64,000 bases of DNA from Flavobacteriales bacterium (GCA_016710015.1 JADJLR010000003.1:248001-312000), one strand, 5' to 3'; positions 1 to 9,257 are shown, counted from the first letter of the stretch. Notes: generated by a model not told the origin, from the sequence alone. A program made the numbers and translations.

Positions 1-13
1 AAGTCCCCTCCAA

Positions 14-493
14 GTGAACCACGTGCGGTGGATCTTGGCCTTCTTGATGCTTTCCGCAGGCATTGCTGCGGCTCAAGTGGTCAGCCTACCTCCGCTGAAC
101 CAGCGTGTACTAGGCTTCGCAGATGCACACCTTGGAAAACCCGTGGGCACAGGTGAGTGTTGGGACTTGGCTGCAGCGGCATTGAATGAAGCCGGGGCCA
201 ATTGGGATGGGAAGTACCGTTTCGGCCGCGAGGTGGACCTCAAAGCGGAGCGTGTGTTGCCTGGTGATATCATTCAATTCGAAGGGATCGAAACTCTTGT
301 GCGAACCGCGACCAGCGAGAGCCGAGAGCGCATGGGCCACCATACCGCGATCGTCCATGCGACACATGGCGACGGACGCTACACCTTGGCACATCAGAAC
401 TTCGGTCCCAGCGGTCGAAAAGTGGGGCTTACGGAATGGGACGCACGCACCGTGATCAGAGGCAGATACACGATCTACCGGCCCGTACAATGA
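14..493 (+). CDS. Secreted CHAP/NlpC-P60-like cysteine hydrolase
   Basis: Small exported protein (159 aa if the GTG at 14 is used). Residues 1-20 form a signal peptide with a hydrophobic core and an AAA-Q cleavage region. The rest looks like a compact papain-fold (CHAP/NlpC-P60-like) domain: a GECWDLA motif gives a candidate nucleophile Cys49 at the start of a helix, followed by LPGDIIQF (about 82-89) and a GHHTAIV strand with candidate catalytic His109/His110. This order (Cys, then GD, then His) is what such peptidase/amidase domains show. The target could be peptidoglycan, but that is inferred. The frame stays open to the window edge, so the true start may lie upstream or at the GTG at 23. 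No partner gene is visible; the convergent neighbour begins at its stop. Confidence 0.55.
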   Translation: MNHVRWILAFLMLSAGIAAAQVVSLPPLNQRVLGFADAHLGKPVGTGECWDLAAAALNEAGANWDGKYRFGREVDLKAERVLPGDIIQFEGIETLVRTATSESRERMGHHTAIVHATHGDGRYTLAHQNFGPSGRKVGLTEWDARTVIRGRYTIYRPVQ

Positions 494-1447
494 TCAGGGC
501 GTGGTACTCACACTCGTAGCAGTTCCACCAAGCGCTTGGGATGTCCAAGCACCGTTATTCGCTTCGTCCACCACGAAGCTGTACGCCATGCTGGAATTGT
601 ACACGATGATCTTGCCTCCGTACGCTACGTGGTCATGGTTGGTGCCGCCCATGGGCTGTATCGTCCACACCCCAACTCCACCGCCATCCACATGAAAGGC
701 GTAGGCATTGCTGTTGTTGTACAGGACCGCCGACTTGGAGGTGGCCAGGGCGGTATGGTTGGTGCCACCGAGCGCTTGTACGGACCATTGCCCATTCCCG
801 GAGTTGTCCAAATAGAAGGCGTGGGCTTGGCTCTGATCATACAGGATCACCGCCTTACGTGATGCGATGCTGCTCTGGTTGGTACCGCCCAAGGCATGGA
901 TGATCCATTGGCCAGCACCATTCGCATCCTGGAAGAACCCCCATGCCATACTGTTGTTGTTGAGCACGATCAAGCTGTCGCGATCGTTCGGGTCGCAAGC
1001 ACCAACACCCGGCATACCCGGAGGGCCCGGTGGCCCTGGCAATGAGCTCCCGGATCCTTTGGCATACAGCGCATAGGGGACACTGAGCAACGGGCTGGTC
1101 CCCACCACACCGTAATTCGAACCACCGTTCGGGTCCGTTTCCGTCTTCAAGAAGAAGGGGCCTGCATTCCAATCGATGTTATCCATGGAACCGGACAGTA
1201 CCGTACCCGCACCCAATGCGACCGAAGCCAATCCATTGCTGTTCGTGACCGGGATGTGTGTTTCAGCGAATACCACGGTGCCGGATGCACTCCCCTGGAG
1301 AATGCTCAACCGCATGCCAACTGGCGCATTGGTTACCAACGCATCTGCTCCGTCGCGCACCACCGCTTGGTAGTTCATTTGTTCTGGGGCTTGGGCCGCA
1401 CATGCCGCCGCGAAGAGGATGGCCCATAGGAGGAGTACATACCGCAT
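494..1447 (-). CDS. Secreted protein with collagen-like linker and four ~39-residue repeats
   Basis: The ATG at 1447 gives 317 aa; a GTG at 1456 would add three residues. A signal peptide (about residues 1-18, ending AAQA) is followed by the NYQAVVRD segment typical of secreted Bacteroidetes proteins, then about 100 residues of beta-rich sequence ending in SVPYALYAK. A short Gly-Pro-Pro collagen-like stretch (about 136-145) leads into four imperfect repeats of about 39 residues. Each repeat has an aliphatic-rich (I/V)(I/V/L)(L/Y)N strand, an aromatic pair (AF/SF), a W near the middle and an LGGT or MGGT turn. It lies just downstream of, and probably in an operon with, the small T9SS-like protein. 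The repeat resembles no family I can name. Probably a surface structural or adhesive protein. Confidence 0.65.
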   Translation of the reverse strand: MRYVLLLWAILFAAACAAQAPEQMNYQAVVRDGADALVTNAPVGMRLSILQGSASGTVVFAETHIPVTNSNGLASVALGAGTVLSGSMDNIDWNAGPFFLKTETDPNGGSNYGVVGTSPLLSVPYALYAKGSGSSLPGPPGPPGMPGVGACDPNDRDSLIVLNNNSMAWGFFQDANGAGQWIIHALGGTNQSSIASRKAVILYDQSQAHAFYLDNSGNGQWSVQALGGTNHTALATSKSAVLYNNSNAYAFHVDGGGVGVWTIQPMGGTNHDHVAYGGKIIVYNSSMAYSFVVDEANNGAWTSQALGGTATSVSTTP

Positions 1448-1452
1448 GGTGA

Positions 1453-1917
1453 TCACTGTTTGATGAAGGGGTAGGAAGCCGGAGTCGATCCGGAGAACAA
1501 CTGCAAGGTGTAGGTGGCTGCAGGGAGATGGGCTGTCCCGATCCAGGTGGTAACACCCAAGCTACCGAAGAGCACCGCTCGACCTTTGGCATCCAACACG
1601 ACATAGGTACTCCCGTTCGAGGGGGTTTCGCTGAAGGCTACGGACAGCCCATAGGTCGCAGGATTCGGCCCTATCGTTACCCCCGGACCCTCATTCGGAT
1701 CGTCCACTGCGGTAGGCAACAACGTATAGGGCTGCTGCACACCCTGCGCGACCGATCCACCCGATGAATTCATGTATGAGGCCGCCACCTGTCCCAATGT
1801 GAAAGCCACGGAACCACTGGTACTACTCGCATCGCCACCTGCACTCCCCACCGCTTGTTGCCCAAAGGCAAGGTCACAGCAGCACACGAACAAGGCGATC
1901 ATCAGGGCAATTCGCAT
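1453..1917 (-). CDS. Small secreted protein with T9SS type A-like C-terminal tail
   Basis: The ATG at 1917 (154 aa) was chosen because it opens a clear signal peptide (hydrophobic, Cys-rich core, cleavage after FGQ); the longer frame upstream has no signal character. The mature part starts with a Ser/Gly-rich segment containing SGSVAFTLGQV and a GVQQPYTL motif, both common in short T9SS-dependent proteins. The last about 75 residues show the sorting-domain pattern: PNP, a V-LD--G-- strand, and LPAATYTLQL near the end. Transcribed first in a two-gene unit with the collagen-like repeat protein. Function unknown; export through T9SS is inferred from the tail. Confidence 0.6.
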   Translation of the reverse strand: MRIALMIALFVCCCDLAFGQQAVGSAGGDASSTSGSVAFTLGQVAASYMNSSGGSVAQGVQQPYTLLPTAVDDPNEGPGVTIGPNPATYGLSVAFSETPSNGSTYVVLDAKGRAVLFGSLGVTTWIGTAHLPAATYTLQLFSGSTPASYPFIKQ

Positions 1918-2107
1918 GGTGGAAAGGTGAGGAAGGCTTCTGGAAAATGCAATCGCATCCGTGAATGTGGGCACGCCCAACACCTTTCGGTCTCACTGAT
2001 CAGGAGGGGTAACTCCGCATCCTTGTCAGTGCATGCTCATCGAATGTGACATGTCCGAACATGCAGTGTCGTCCCACAAGCCGATACGTACCCTCTATCC
2101 CGCCATT

Positions 2108-2115
2108 TACATTTG
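2108..2115 (+). promoter_or_regulatory. -7 promoter box TACATTTG
   Basis: Exact match to the Bacteroidetes primary-sigma -7 consensus TAnnTTTG, only 6 nt before the ATG at 2122. Transcription would start at or almost at the start codon. No convincing -33 TTTG is seen. Confidence 0.5.
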
Positions 2116-2121
2116 AAGGCC

Positions 2122-2466
2122 ATGCCGACCTCGTACCGCGTATATGTCATCGAACTTGCTAGGCGTGTTTACACCGAGGATCGCAAATTCCGCGACGCGA
2201 ATCCTCAATTCAACGGCGTGCAACAATGCGTGTACGTGGGCATGACCAGCAAAACACCCAAGGATCGCTTCCTACAACACAAGACGGGTCATCGCAATGC
2301 GAAGGGACACAAGTTGTCGGCGAACATCGTGCAGAAATACGGTTTGTACCTACGACCCAGCTTGTATGAGCACATCGGCCCGATGAGCCGTTCAGAAGCC
2401 TTGGAGGTTGAGAAAGGACTTGCACTGGAGTTGCGCCGGAAAGGCTATGCGGTATGGTTCGGCTGA
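2122..2466 (+). CDS. GIY-YIG-like single-domain protein
   Basis: 114 aa from the ATG at 2122; a TTG at 2113 lies inside the promoter box and is rejected. The N-terminus YRVYVIEL and, about 30 residues later, CVYVGMT are spaced like the two core strands of the GIY-YIG nuclease fold, followed by a helix with PKDRFLQHKTG that fits the conserved Arg region. A C-terminal Glu (in ALEVEKGLALEL) could be the metal ligand. The canonical GIY tripeptide is replaced by YVI, so activity is uncertain. No attached DNA-binding domain, so this is not a UvrC or homing enzyme. Stand-alone gene. Possibly a structure-specific nuclease or a degenerate homologue. Confidence 0.5.
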   Translation: MPTSYRVYVIELARRVYTEDRKFRDANPQFNGVQQCVYVGMTSKTPKDRFLQHKTGHRNAKGHKLSANIVQKYGLYLRPSLYEHIGPMSRSEALEVEKGLALELRRKGYAVWFG

Positions 2467-2727
2467 ACGACCACTGAAAAGACTTGTTGATCCCACTATG
2501 GAGTGTAGGTGCAACGCCGTGGCAGGAATGGACGCATCCACGTTCCAGGGACGTGGTGGCCGAAGGCAAGAGCAATTTGTACGTCCGATCCATATTCCTG
2601 ACGGTGCATATGGAAGCCGCTACTGTCCGTTCCCGACTCACATTCATCCGCTGCGATCAAGTCGACCCAAGGGGTCATCCGTGACCACGGCGCGTCCCTT
2701 GCGACCGGTCGATCAGGCCGGGTGGTA

Positions 2728-2757
2728 TTGACAGGATCAAGTTCCTGCATACATTCG
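2728..2757 (+). promoter_or_regulatory. Candidate promoter of the RNA-binding protein gene
   Basis: In the 372-nt gap before the RRM gene, TTG (2728-2730) is followed after 19 nt by TACATTCG (2750-2757), one mismatch from TAnnTTTG. It predicts a leader of about 75 nt, long for this genome and compatible with post-transcriptional control. Nothing else is recognised between 2467 and 2838. Confidence 0.35.
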
Positions 2758-2838
2758 TGCCGTCCAAAGGCCCCCTTGTGCTTTGGCGAGACCACGGGGG
2801 TACAGGCACAGAACAACATAAACCGTCAGTTAGAACTC

Positions 2839-3219
2839 ATGAATATTTACGTCGCCAACGTGCCTTACTCAGTGAAGGACCAGGATCTCCACGAGCTCTT
2901 CTCCCCCTTCGGAGAAGTGACCTCGGCCAAGATCATCATGGACAAAGCCACCAACCGGAGCCGCGGCTTTGGATTCGTGGAAATGGCCAACGATGATGCA
3001 GGTCGTGCTGCCATTGAAGGAACCAATGGTAAGAGCTTCCACGGTCGGGACCTGGTGGTGAACGAGGCACGCCCTCGCACCGAAGGTGATCGTGGTGGAT
3101 TCGGCGGTGGTCGCGGTAGCGATCGCGGTGGATACGGAGGCAGTCGCGGAAGCGATCGTGGTGGCGATCGCGGTGGTGATCGCGGTGGATACCGTAGCGA
3201 GCGTCGCGACGAGTACTAA
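2839..3219 (+). CDS. RRM RNA-binding protein with Arg/Gly/Asp-rich tail
   Basis: 126 aa from the ATG at 2839, the start that begins directly with the RNP2 strand (NIYVANVPYSV). One RNA recognition motif fills residues 1-80, with RNP1 as RGFGFVEM at about 40-47. From about residue 85 the tail is a low-complexity run of GGF/GGY and DRGG repeats ending RSERRDEY. This is the architecture of the small glycine-rich RNA-binding proteins of cyanobacteria and Bacteroidetes, many of them cold-induced. Likely binds single-stranded RNA in the cytoplasm; the RGG-like tail may add RNA affinity or self-association (inference). Monocistronic, with its own terminator. Confidence 0.88.
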   Translation: MNIYVANVPYSVKDQDLHELFSPFGEVTSAKIIMDKATNRSRGFGFVEMANDDAGRAAIEGTNGKSFHGRDLVVNEARPRTEGDRGGFGGGRGSDRGGYGGSRGSDRGGDRGGDRGGYRSERRDEY

Positions 3220-3239
3220 GCAATCCCAATACATGCGAG

Positions 3240-3271
3240 AGCCCTCCGGATCACCGGGGGGCTTTTCTTTT
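3240..3271 (+). terminator. Rho-independent terminator after the RRM gene
   Basis: A 10-bp stem (3240-3249 with 3254-3263, one G-T pair) with a 4-nt loop, followed by a T-rich tract with a single C. It lies 21 nt after the stop codon. Confidence 0.85.
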
Positions 3272-3362
3272 GGAAGGAACCCCCGCTTGTGAAAAGATGT
3301 TGATCCATTCGACATTGTGCTCTCCGCCACGTCCAAAAGGCCAACAACGGATCGGACTCCGA

Positions 3363-3370
3363 TACCTTTA
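3363..3370 (+). promoter_or_regulatory. -7-like box TACCTTTA
   Basis: One mismatch from TAnnTTTG, 27 nt before the ATG at 3398. Supports that start over the longer frame beginning at 3317, which would include the promoter. Confidence 0.35.
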
Positions 3371-3397
3371 CCGACCCTTGCCCCTCCATTACGCCTG

Positions 3398-5899
3398 ATG
3401 CGTATCGCATCCTATCCCCTCATCCTCCTTATAGGACTCATCTACCTGTCCGGAGCCACATCAGCCTCCGCACAACGTCCCGGTGGGCGTACTGGGGTGG
3501 TGTATGGGAAAGCCTTGGACAGCGACACCAAGAAACCGGTGGAATATGGCACCGTGGCGATCTACCACGCACGGAACGACAGTTTGGTCACAGGGGCCAT
3601 CGTTCGTCCGAATGGCGATTTCGTTCTCGATGGTCTTCCAATGGCTCCATTGCGACTTACCATCAGCTTCATCGGGTACAAGACCCTGGTGAAAGAGATC
3701 CACGTCTCCCGCGAACAGTTGGAACAGGACTTGGGGAATCTACTGTTGGAACCCGATGCTGAGATCCTGAAAGAATTCGAGGTGACCGGGGAGAAAAGCA
3801 CTTCGGTATTGCAAGTGGACCGGCGGGTATTCAATGTGGACAAGGACCTGACAACGCAGGGCGGCACGGGCGTGGATGTGATGAAGAACATTCCCGGACT
3901 GAGTGTGGATGTGGACGGGAACGTGCAGATGCGAGGGTCGAATCCCCAACTGTTGATCGATGGTCGGCCGACATCGATGACACTGGAACAGATCCCTGCT
4001 GAAGAGATCGAGCGTGTGGAATTGATCACGAACCCTTCCGTTGCGTTCGATGCGAACACCGCTGGAGGTATCCTGAACGTCGTTTTGAAGAAGAACACCA
4101 AACCGGGTTACAGCGGACAATTACAGGCCGGTGTTGGCACGAATGATCGCTACCAGGTCGGAGGGAACGTCAATGTGAAGGATGGTCGATGGGGCTTCAA
4201 CCTCTCATACAATTTGAACACCCGGGGCAATTACACCAATGGCGATACGCGGCGCACGGATCGCTTCCAAGGAGAGAACACGGGCTACTTTGAACAAGAT
4301 TCCAAGAACACGTCCATCCGGCGTATGCACGGTGGGCGTTTCGGGATGGACTACCAAGTGAGTGTAAGAAGTACGATCAGTGCGTCAGCATCGGTGCGTG
4401 CACACGTGAGTGAAGAAGAGGATACGCAGAACTCCAGCACATTCGGCGCAGGGATGGAGTTGCTCGGAACCGGTCGCCAAGTGAATACGAATTGGAGCGA
4501 GCGCTTTGGCAACAGCGCGCAATTGGCCTTTCGCCACAGATCCCCGAAGGAAGGCAAGGAATGGAGCATGGACCTTTCGTACTACGGTGGTGCAAGGAAA
4601 AGTGACGCAAGTCAAGACCTGTACACGTATGACGTCGGAGGAGGCCCATTGGGGTCCAGTCCACGGTTGCAGGACAATATTGGCGGTAGCCGGTATGGCA
4701 CGCTCAGTTTCCAAGCGGACTTGGTGGACCCACGCAGTGAGCGGACCAAATTCGAATACGGCGTGAAGAGCAGCACGCAGTTGGACAACACGTACCTGGA
4801 TGTGTATGTGACCTCCCCGACGGTTGGAACGGACGTAAGGGACTCCTCCCTTTCCAACGACTACGACATTACGAACTTGATCAATGCAGCCTACTTCAAC
4901 TGGTCGCAAAAACTCGGAGAACGGTGGTCCATGATGGCAGGTCTACGGTTCGAGCAAACTTGGTTCAAAACGCTTCTGAAGGATTCCGGGAAGGAATTCA
5001 GCTACATCTATCCGGACGGAACGGAGAACCTCGGGCGAGCACTCTTCCCCTCCTTGTATCTGGTACGCCGTTGGGCAGATAGCGACCGTGAATTCCAGAT
5101 CAATTTCTCGCGGAAGATCCAACGGCCCAACCATTGGCAGATCATTCCCTTCATCATGTTCAGCGATGCACGCAACGTGCGTATCGGCAATCCGACCCTA
5201 GCACCCGAGATGAGCAACCTGGCCGAGGCGAACCACTTACTGCCGTTCCTGAAAGGAAAAGGCACATGGCTCACTTCTGTTTTCGGGCGTTATACCACGG
5301 ATGTGATCACGGGCTATGCCACACCCCTGGCAAGCGACACCACGATCCTTCTGAACACATTCATCAATGGCAGTTTCAGTGCTACTGGGGGATGGGAGAA
5401 TATCATCAAACTGGAACCCACCCCAGGACTTCAACTGACCTTCAGCGGAACAGTTCAGTACACGGACATCGCCTTGCGCAGCAGCGAAGGTGATGTGCGC
5501 AACCGCGGTACGAACTGGGAGGCCAAGGCGGTTGCGAACTACCGCTTCAAGAAAGTGTGGACCGTGCAATTGAATGGCGAATACGAGAGTCCGGAGATCC
5601 AAGCACAAGGACGCCGGTTGGCACAATACGGGATGGATGCATCCGTAAGTCGCGACTTCGCCAAACGTTTGACGGCCGTGGTTTCGGTGAACGACATCTT
5701 CTACACCCGTCGTTGGGGTAGCATCGTGGACACGCCGTACTTGTACCAAGAGAGCTTCCGCCGTCGGGAGCAGCGTTTCATCCGCTTCACCCTCACCTGG
5801 AAATTCGGCGAGCAGAACACCTCGTTGTTCCGTAAGCGTAGTGGTCAAGCACGTCCATCATCCGGAGCCGGTAGCGACGGTGGTGAAGGTGACTTCTAG
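3398..5899 (+). CDS. TonB-dependent receptor family outer-membrane protein
   Basis: 833 aa. Signal peptide at 1-26 (cleavage after ASA). Residues about 33-115 form a carboxypeptidase-regulatory-like beta domain (GVVYGKALDSDTKKPVEYGTV). A plug domain follows (about 130-225) with the typical GVDVMKNIPGLSVDVDGNVQMRG and LLIDGRP segments, ending at VELITNPS and GGILNVVLKKN. The remaining about 600 residues are aromatic-rich alternating strands of a 22-strand barrel of the OMP_b-brl_3 type, with a short Ser/Gly-rich end. It imports an unknown ligand with energy from TonB/ExbBD, which are not in this window. Convergent with the HmuY-like gene, 4 nt apart. No SusD partner. Confidence 0.9.
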   Translation: MRIASYPLILLIGLIYLSGATSASAQRPGGRTGVVYGKALDSDTKKPVEYGTVAIYHARNDSLVTGAIVRPNGDFVLDGLPMAPLRLTISFIGYKTLVKEIHVSREQLEQDLGNLLLEPDAEILKEFEVTGEKSTSVLQVDRRVFNVDKDLTTQGGTGVDVMKNIPGLSVDVDGNVQMRGSNPQLLIDGRPTSMTLEQIPAEEIERVELITNPSVAFDANTAGGILNVVLKKNTKPGYSGQLQAGVGTNDRYQVGGNVNVKDGRWGFNLSYNLNTRGNYTNGDTRRTDRFQGENTGYFEQDSKNTSIRRMHGGRFGMDYQVSVRSTISASASVRAHVSEEEDTQNSSTFGAGMELLGTGRQVNTNWSERFGNSAQLAFRHRSPKEGKEWSMDLSYYGGARKSDASQDLYTYDVGGGPLGSSPRLQDNIGGSRYGTLSFQADLVDPRSERTKFEYGVKSSTQLDNTYLDVYVTSPTVGTDVRDSSLSNDYDITNLINAAYFNWSQKLGERWSMMAGLRFEQTWFKTLLKDSGKEFSYIYPDGTENLGRALFPSLYLVRRWADSDREFQINFSRKIQRPNHWQIIPFIMFSDARNVRIGNPTLAPEMSNLAEANHLLPFLKGKGTWLTSVFGRYTTDVITGYATPLASDTTILLNTFINGSFSATGGWENIIKLEPTPGLQLTFSGTVQYTDIALRSSEGDVRNRGTNWEAKAVANYRFKKVWTVQLNGEYESPEIQAQGRRLAQYGMDASVSRDFAKRLTAVVSVNDIFYTRRWGSIVDTPYLYQESFRRREQRFIRFTLTWKFGEQNTSLFRKRSGQARPSSGAGSDGGEGDF

Positions 5900-5903
5900 A
5901 ACA

Positions 5904-6866
5904 TCACAAAGGTTCCGTTTCGAAACGGGGGCACCCGACCTGTCCTTGATCGCTATAGTATTCCAGAAAGCGCACCTTGTGGAAATAGCCTTCGCCGTCC
6001 TGGATGATGTAGCTCAGGCTGGCATCAATGGTGTAGGACGACGTTTCGAAGGAGTACGTTTTCCAGAGGTAGCCGATCGCGTCGCGTCGATCCTCGAACG
6101 GGTACTGCAGCGTATCGCCCAGCGACAGGTCGGCGAAATCCGCATTGCGGACCACTGCGATCCGGGTGCGTGGTGAAGACAGGACACCGGTCACGATGTA
6201 CGGAAGGAAGGGCACGTAGAACTGGTGCGTGTACTGGGTGAATACGAGGTCCCACGTTCCATGCGTCGGTTCGATGGGTACTACGCCTTGTATGAAACTG
6301 TAGCACGTAAAGTCGCGCGTGGGGTCCTTCGGTACAATGGTCGCTACCACATCGGATCCATCGAGACGTGCTGAACTGAACGTGTACCGCACCGCATCAA
6401 CACTGGTGAGGCGCACCTTGCGCAGTCCAAGCCACTCCCCCAACGCGGTGTACCCAAGGTCGATGATGAACACGTGATCCGATCCACGCCAATCCCCGAT
6501 CGCCGTACTATCCGGAACACCGCTCGGCGCATCGATCCGACGACCAGCGAACATGCCGACGGTATCCAAAGGTTGAGCAAGGTCCAGCACACCCCGATCC
6601 CACGCCGTCATCAACCGGGAACCATTCAATTGAACACGCCATCCGTTCGGGCTACTTTCGAATGCGAGGTCCCACGCGGTCTTCAAGTTGGTAGCCACCA
6701 CGGAACCAGTCCCGATATCCATCCACAATTGATCCTGGTACGAAGTGCCCATGCAGACTTCAGTGATCCGCCCATCCCCGCGCTCATGGACAGGCACTGG
6801 GAGTTCATCCTTGAGGCAGCTGCTCAAGATCAGGGCGAGTGCAAGCGGAAGAAAGAACCGGTTCAT
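5904..6866 (-). CDS. HmuY-like surface lipoprotein
   Basis: 320 aa from the ATG at 6866, which overlaps the receptor stop as ATGA. The lipobox LILSSC (Cys about 16) predicts an outer-membrane lipoprotein; CLKDE after the Cys would fit surface export. The body shows the HmuY-family signature twice: a WDLAF strand near residue 50 and a WDLVF strand near 215 followed by an aromatic-rich loop and an ITGVL-type strand. HmuY proteins capture heme and pass it to a TonB receptor, and this gene is translationally coupled to one. The heme role is inferred from the family; the classic axial histidines cannot be assigned from sequence alone. Confidence 0.75.
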   Translation of the reverse strand: MNRFFLPLALALILSSCLKDELPVPVHERGDGRITEVCMGTSYQDQLWMDIGTGSVVATNLKTAWDLAFESSPNGWRVQLNGSRLMTAWDRGVLDLAQPLDTVGMFAGRRIDAPSGVPDSTAIGDWRGSDHVFIIDLGYTALGEWLGLRKVRLTSVDAVRYTFSSARLDGSDVVATIVPKDPTRDFTCYSFIQGVVPIEPTHGTWDLVFTQYTHQFYVPFLPYIVTGVLSSPRTRIAVVRNADFADLSLGDTLQYPFEDRRDAIGYLWKTYSFETSSYTIDASLSYIIQDGEGYFHKVRFLEYYSDQGQVGCPRFETEPL

Positions 6867-9133
6867 CGAGGAGTGCGTTGAAGTTCGAGTTCCAAGCGCA
6901 CGAAGGCGGTCCTTCCCGTGGTCATGGGTACGGTGTTGGCCCCGCCAGAGTGCACTCCACTGGCCAAGGAAGCATTTACATTGCGTACGTTGAAGAGATC
7001 CTTGCACCCGGCGGTAAGGCTGAGTCGGTCCTTCCACAGATGTTTGGTGAGCGATGCATCGGCCATGGCGTAGGGTGCGATGAAGGAACGTTGCACATCG
7101 ACCTCATCGGCCACCACGTAATTGCTGATCCGCCCCTGCCATTTCCAGAACACCGATCCACTCCAGCCTTTGCGCAACCATTGTTTGGTAACGGACGCAC
7201 GCAACTCCGGTGAAAAGAGGAAGGGTTCATCATTCAACGCTGCGAATTCATCGTATCGTCCGGTGATGGCTGCACCGGTGGAGATCAGCCAATGGCCATT
7301 ATCCCAGCCTGCCCCGATGCTACCTCCGAGGGTTCGGTATCGGCCAACGTTGATGTAAGTGTATCGGGTAGCGGCGATCTGCGCCAAGGAGATCAGGTCT
7401 TCCACCTGGTTGTAGAAGCAGGAGACCTCACTGGTGTATACCCCTTTGTCCTTGGCATGTCGGTAGGATAAAGCGGCGTTCACCGAATGGGAACGTTCCG
7501 CCGCAAGATCCGGACTACCAATGATGTCGTGGTTCACATCCACGAAGTAGAAATAGAGTTCCTTCAACGAGGGAGCTCGGAAGCCTTGGGCATAGGAAGC
7601 ACGCATGGTGAAACCGTGGTGCATGTCCCACCGCACATTCACGGAGGGGATCACCGGGGCATCATATCGTGTATTGTACGCGTACCGCAGACCTGGACGG
7701 ATCACTACGGAACCGATGGGACGGTATTCGAGGCTCGCGAATGCGGCGTGGTCTCCGATGGATTCCCGACCGTCACCGATGCGCGCGCCGAAACCGCGTT
7801 CAACGTTCACATCAATACCCGCTTCGTAACTCCATTTGGCACTGTCCGGTGCATTGGCGAACACAGCGCGCACATTGACAAGGTCGAAGCGCGTGGTGTC
7901 CTGCGCATCGTTCGCGATCACAGCCCGATCTTCCAAAGTGGTCAGGTCCCTGAACCATGTATTGCGGCTGCGCGCATACGAATTGTAGGCAGCCAATGCG
8001 TTCACGCGCCGTCCATGATCGAATTTGGCCTCCGTGAAGACGGCGTTGTCCAACCGGATGGTGGTATACACTTCATCGAACGCCGTCTCGTTGTATGGTG
8101 CGCGTGGTCGGCCCCGGTTCACGATGCGGTCGTGCAGGCCTTCACCCTTGTAACCGAAGCTCCACTGCGAGCCGGACCAGCGGTAATTCACCCGGCCGAA
8201 GTATTGCTCGCGGGGCTTCCATTGCTGGAACCGTGTGCTATCTGCCACTGTGGGCGAAAGGCTGGGGATACCGCTTTGCCGTGGATCCCAACCGTTGAAG
8301 AAATTCCGACCGGTACTCAAGACCAAGTCGTTCTTGTTCCAATGGCACGTTGCGGTCACGGTAGTGTTCAAGCGCCCGATATGTTCGGCATAGGTCGAGG
8401 CCTTCAATGTCGCTGGGTACCCAGATCCTTTCCGCGTGATGAGGTTGATCGTGCCCGCCAGTGCATTGGTTCCGTAGTTCACACTCAACGGACCTTGGAT
8501 GATCTCCACCCGGTCGATGGTCGTCAGGTCGATCTGCGCCAGATCCACATTGCCATCCTGTCGACCGATCACCGGGACACCATCGATCAGAAGTTTCACG
8601 TTCTGACCGCCCAGACCTTGCATGGAAAGCGAAGTACCTAGGACGTTATCCTGCGCCAGTTGGACGTTGAGTTCATTGCGCAAAGCATCACCCAAATTGT
8701 TCGCCGCCATGCGTTGGAACTGCTTGCTATCGATCACGCGAACACGATGTACGGCCTTTTCGGGGGAGGCGGGGGCGTACTGACCCGTTACCACGAACTC
8801 CGGCAACCCCAAGGCGGCTGGCCGGAGCATGAAGTGGTACCCGACTCCATCACCCGAGTGGATGGTATCCGATACTGTTGCATACCCCACGAAACTGATG
8901 CGTATCGCAACACCCTTCTGTGCCAAGGCATGGTCCACCGGCACCGCACCCTTCCCTTGAGCATCCATCACAACCAACCCATGGCCTTCGGACCCAATGC
9001 ATTGCCACGCCAAGTGCGCGTAGGGCACTGGTTTCGCATCCGCGTCGCCGACCTGGATCGGGATCTGCGCCATAGCGCAAGCCCCGTGCATACACAGTGC
9101 CAACGCCAGTATCCTATGGGTCATTGATCCCAT
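6863..9133 (-). CDS. TonB-dependent receptor (HmuR/FecA-like) paired with HmuY-like proteins
   Basis: 756 aa; ATGs at 9133 and 9124 are both possible, either giving a signal peptide ending AMA-Q. Residues about 24-105 form a carboxypeptidase-regulatory-like domain, about 115-240 the plug (NLGDALRNEL, VKLLIDGVPV, VEIIQGPLSVNYGTNALAGTINLIT in pieces), and the rest a barrel ending with an aromatic-containing strand (TAFVRLELEL). Plug wording is closer to siderophore, heme and cobalamin receptors than to SusC. It lies between two HmuY-like genes, all minus strand, with the lipoprotein coupled by ATGA. Probable ligand: heme or an iron chelate. Confidence 0.85.
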   Translation of the reverse strand: MGSMTHRILALALCMHGACAMAQIPIQVGDADAKPVPYAHLAWQCIGSEGHGLVVMDAQGKGAVPVDHALAQKGVAIRISFVGYATVSDTIHSGDGVGYHFMLRPAALGLPEFVVTGQYAPASPEKAVHRVRVIDSKQFQRMAANNLGDALRNELNVQLAQDNVLGTSLSMQGLGGQNVKLLIDGVPVIGRQDGNVDLAQIDLTTIDRVEIIQGPLSVNYGTNALAGTINLITRKGSGYPATLKASTYAEHIGRLNTTVTATCHWNKNDLVLSTGRNFFNGWDPRQSGIPSLSPTVADSTRFQQWKPREQYFGRVNYRWSGSQWSFGYKGEGLHDRIVNRGRPRAPYNETAFDEVYTTIRLDNAVFTEAKFDHGRRVNALAAYNSYARSRNTWFRDLTTLEDRAVIANDAQDTTRFDLVNVRAVFANAPDSAKWSYEAGIDVNVERGFGARIGDGRESIGDHAAFASLEYRPIGSVVIRPGLRYAYNTRYDAPVIPSVNVRWDMHHGFTMRASYAQGFRAPSLKELYFYFVDVNHDIIGSPDLAAERSHSVNAALSYRHAKDKGVYTSEVSCFYNQVEDLISLAQIAATRYTYINVGRYRTLGGSIGAGWDNGHWLISTGAAITGRYDEFAALNDEPFLFSPELRASVTKQWLRKGWSGSVFWKWQGRISNYVVADEVDVQRSFIAPYAMADASLTKHLWKDRLSLTAGCKDLFNVRNVNASLASGVHSGGANTVPMTTGRTAFVRLELELQRTPR

Positions 9134-9257
9134 GCTCTTTCAATGGGTTCCACAAAGGACCCGTCGGGAGTGATCATGATCGTCATGACCGAGTCACGTT
9201 GCTTCAACCGCATTGATCAGCGAAATGTCCTCCCCTCACTGAACAAGTCCGCGTCAT

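Noticed and set aside
7487..8641. 384-aa plus-strand frame opposite the TonB receptor
   Set aside because: Antisense shadow; His/Arg-rich composition without motifs.
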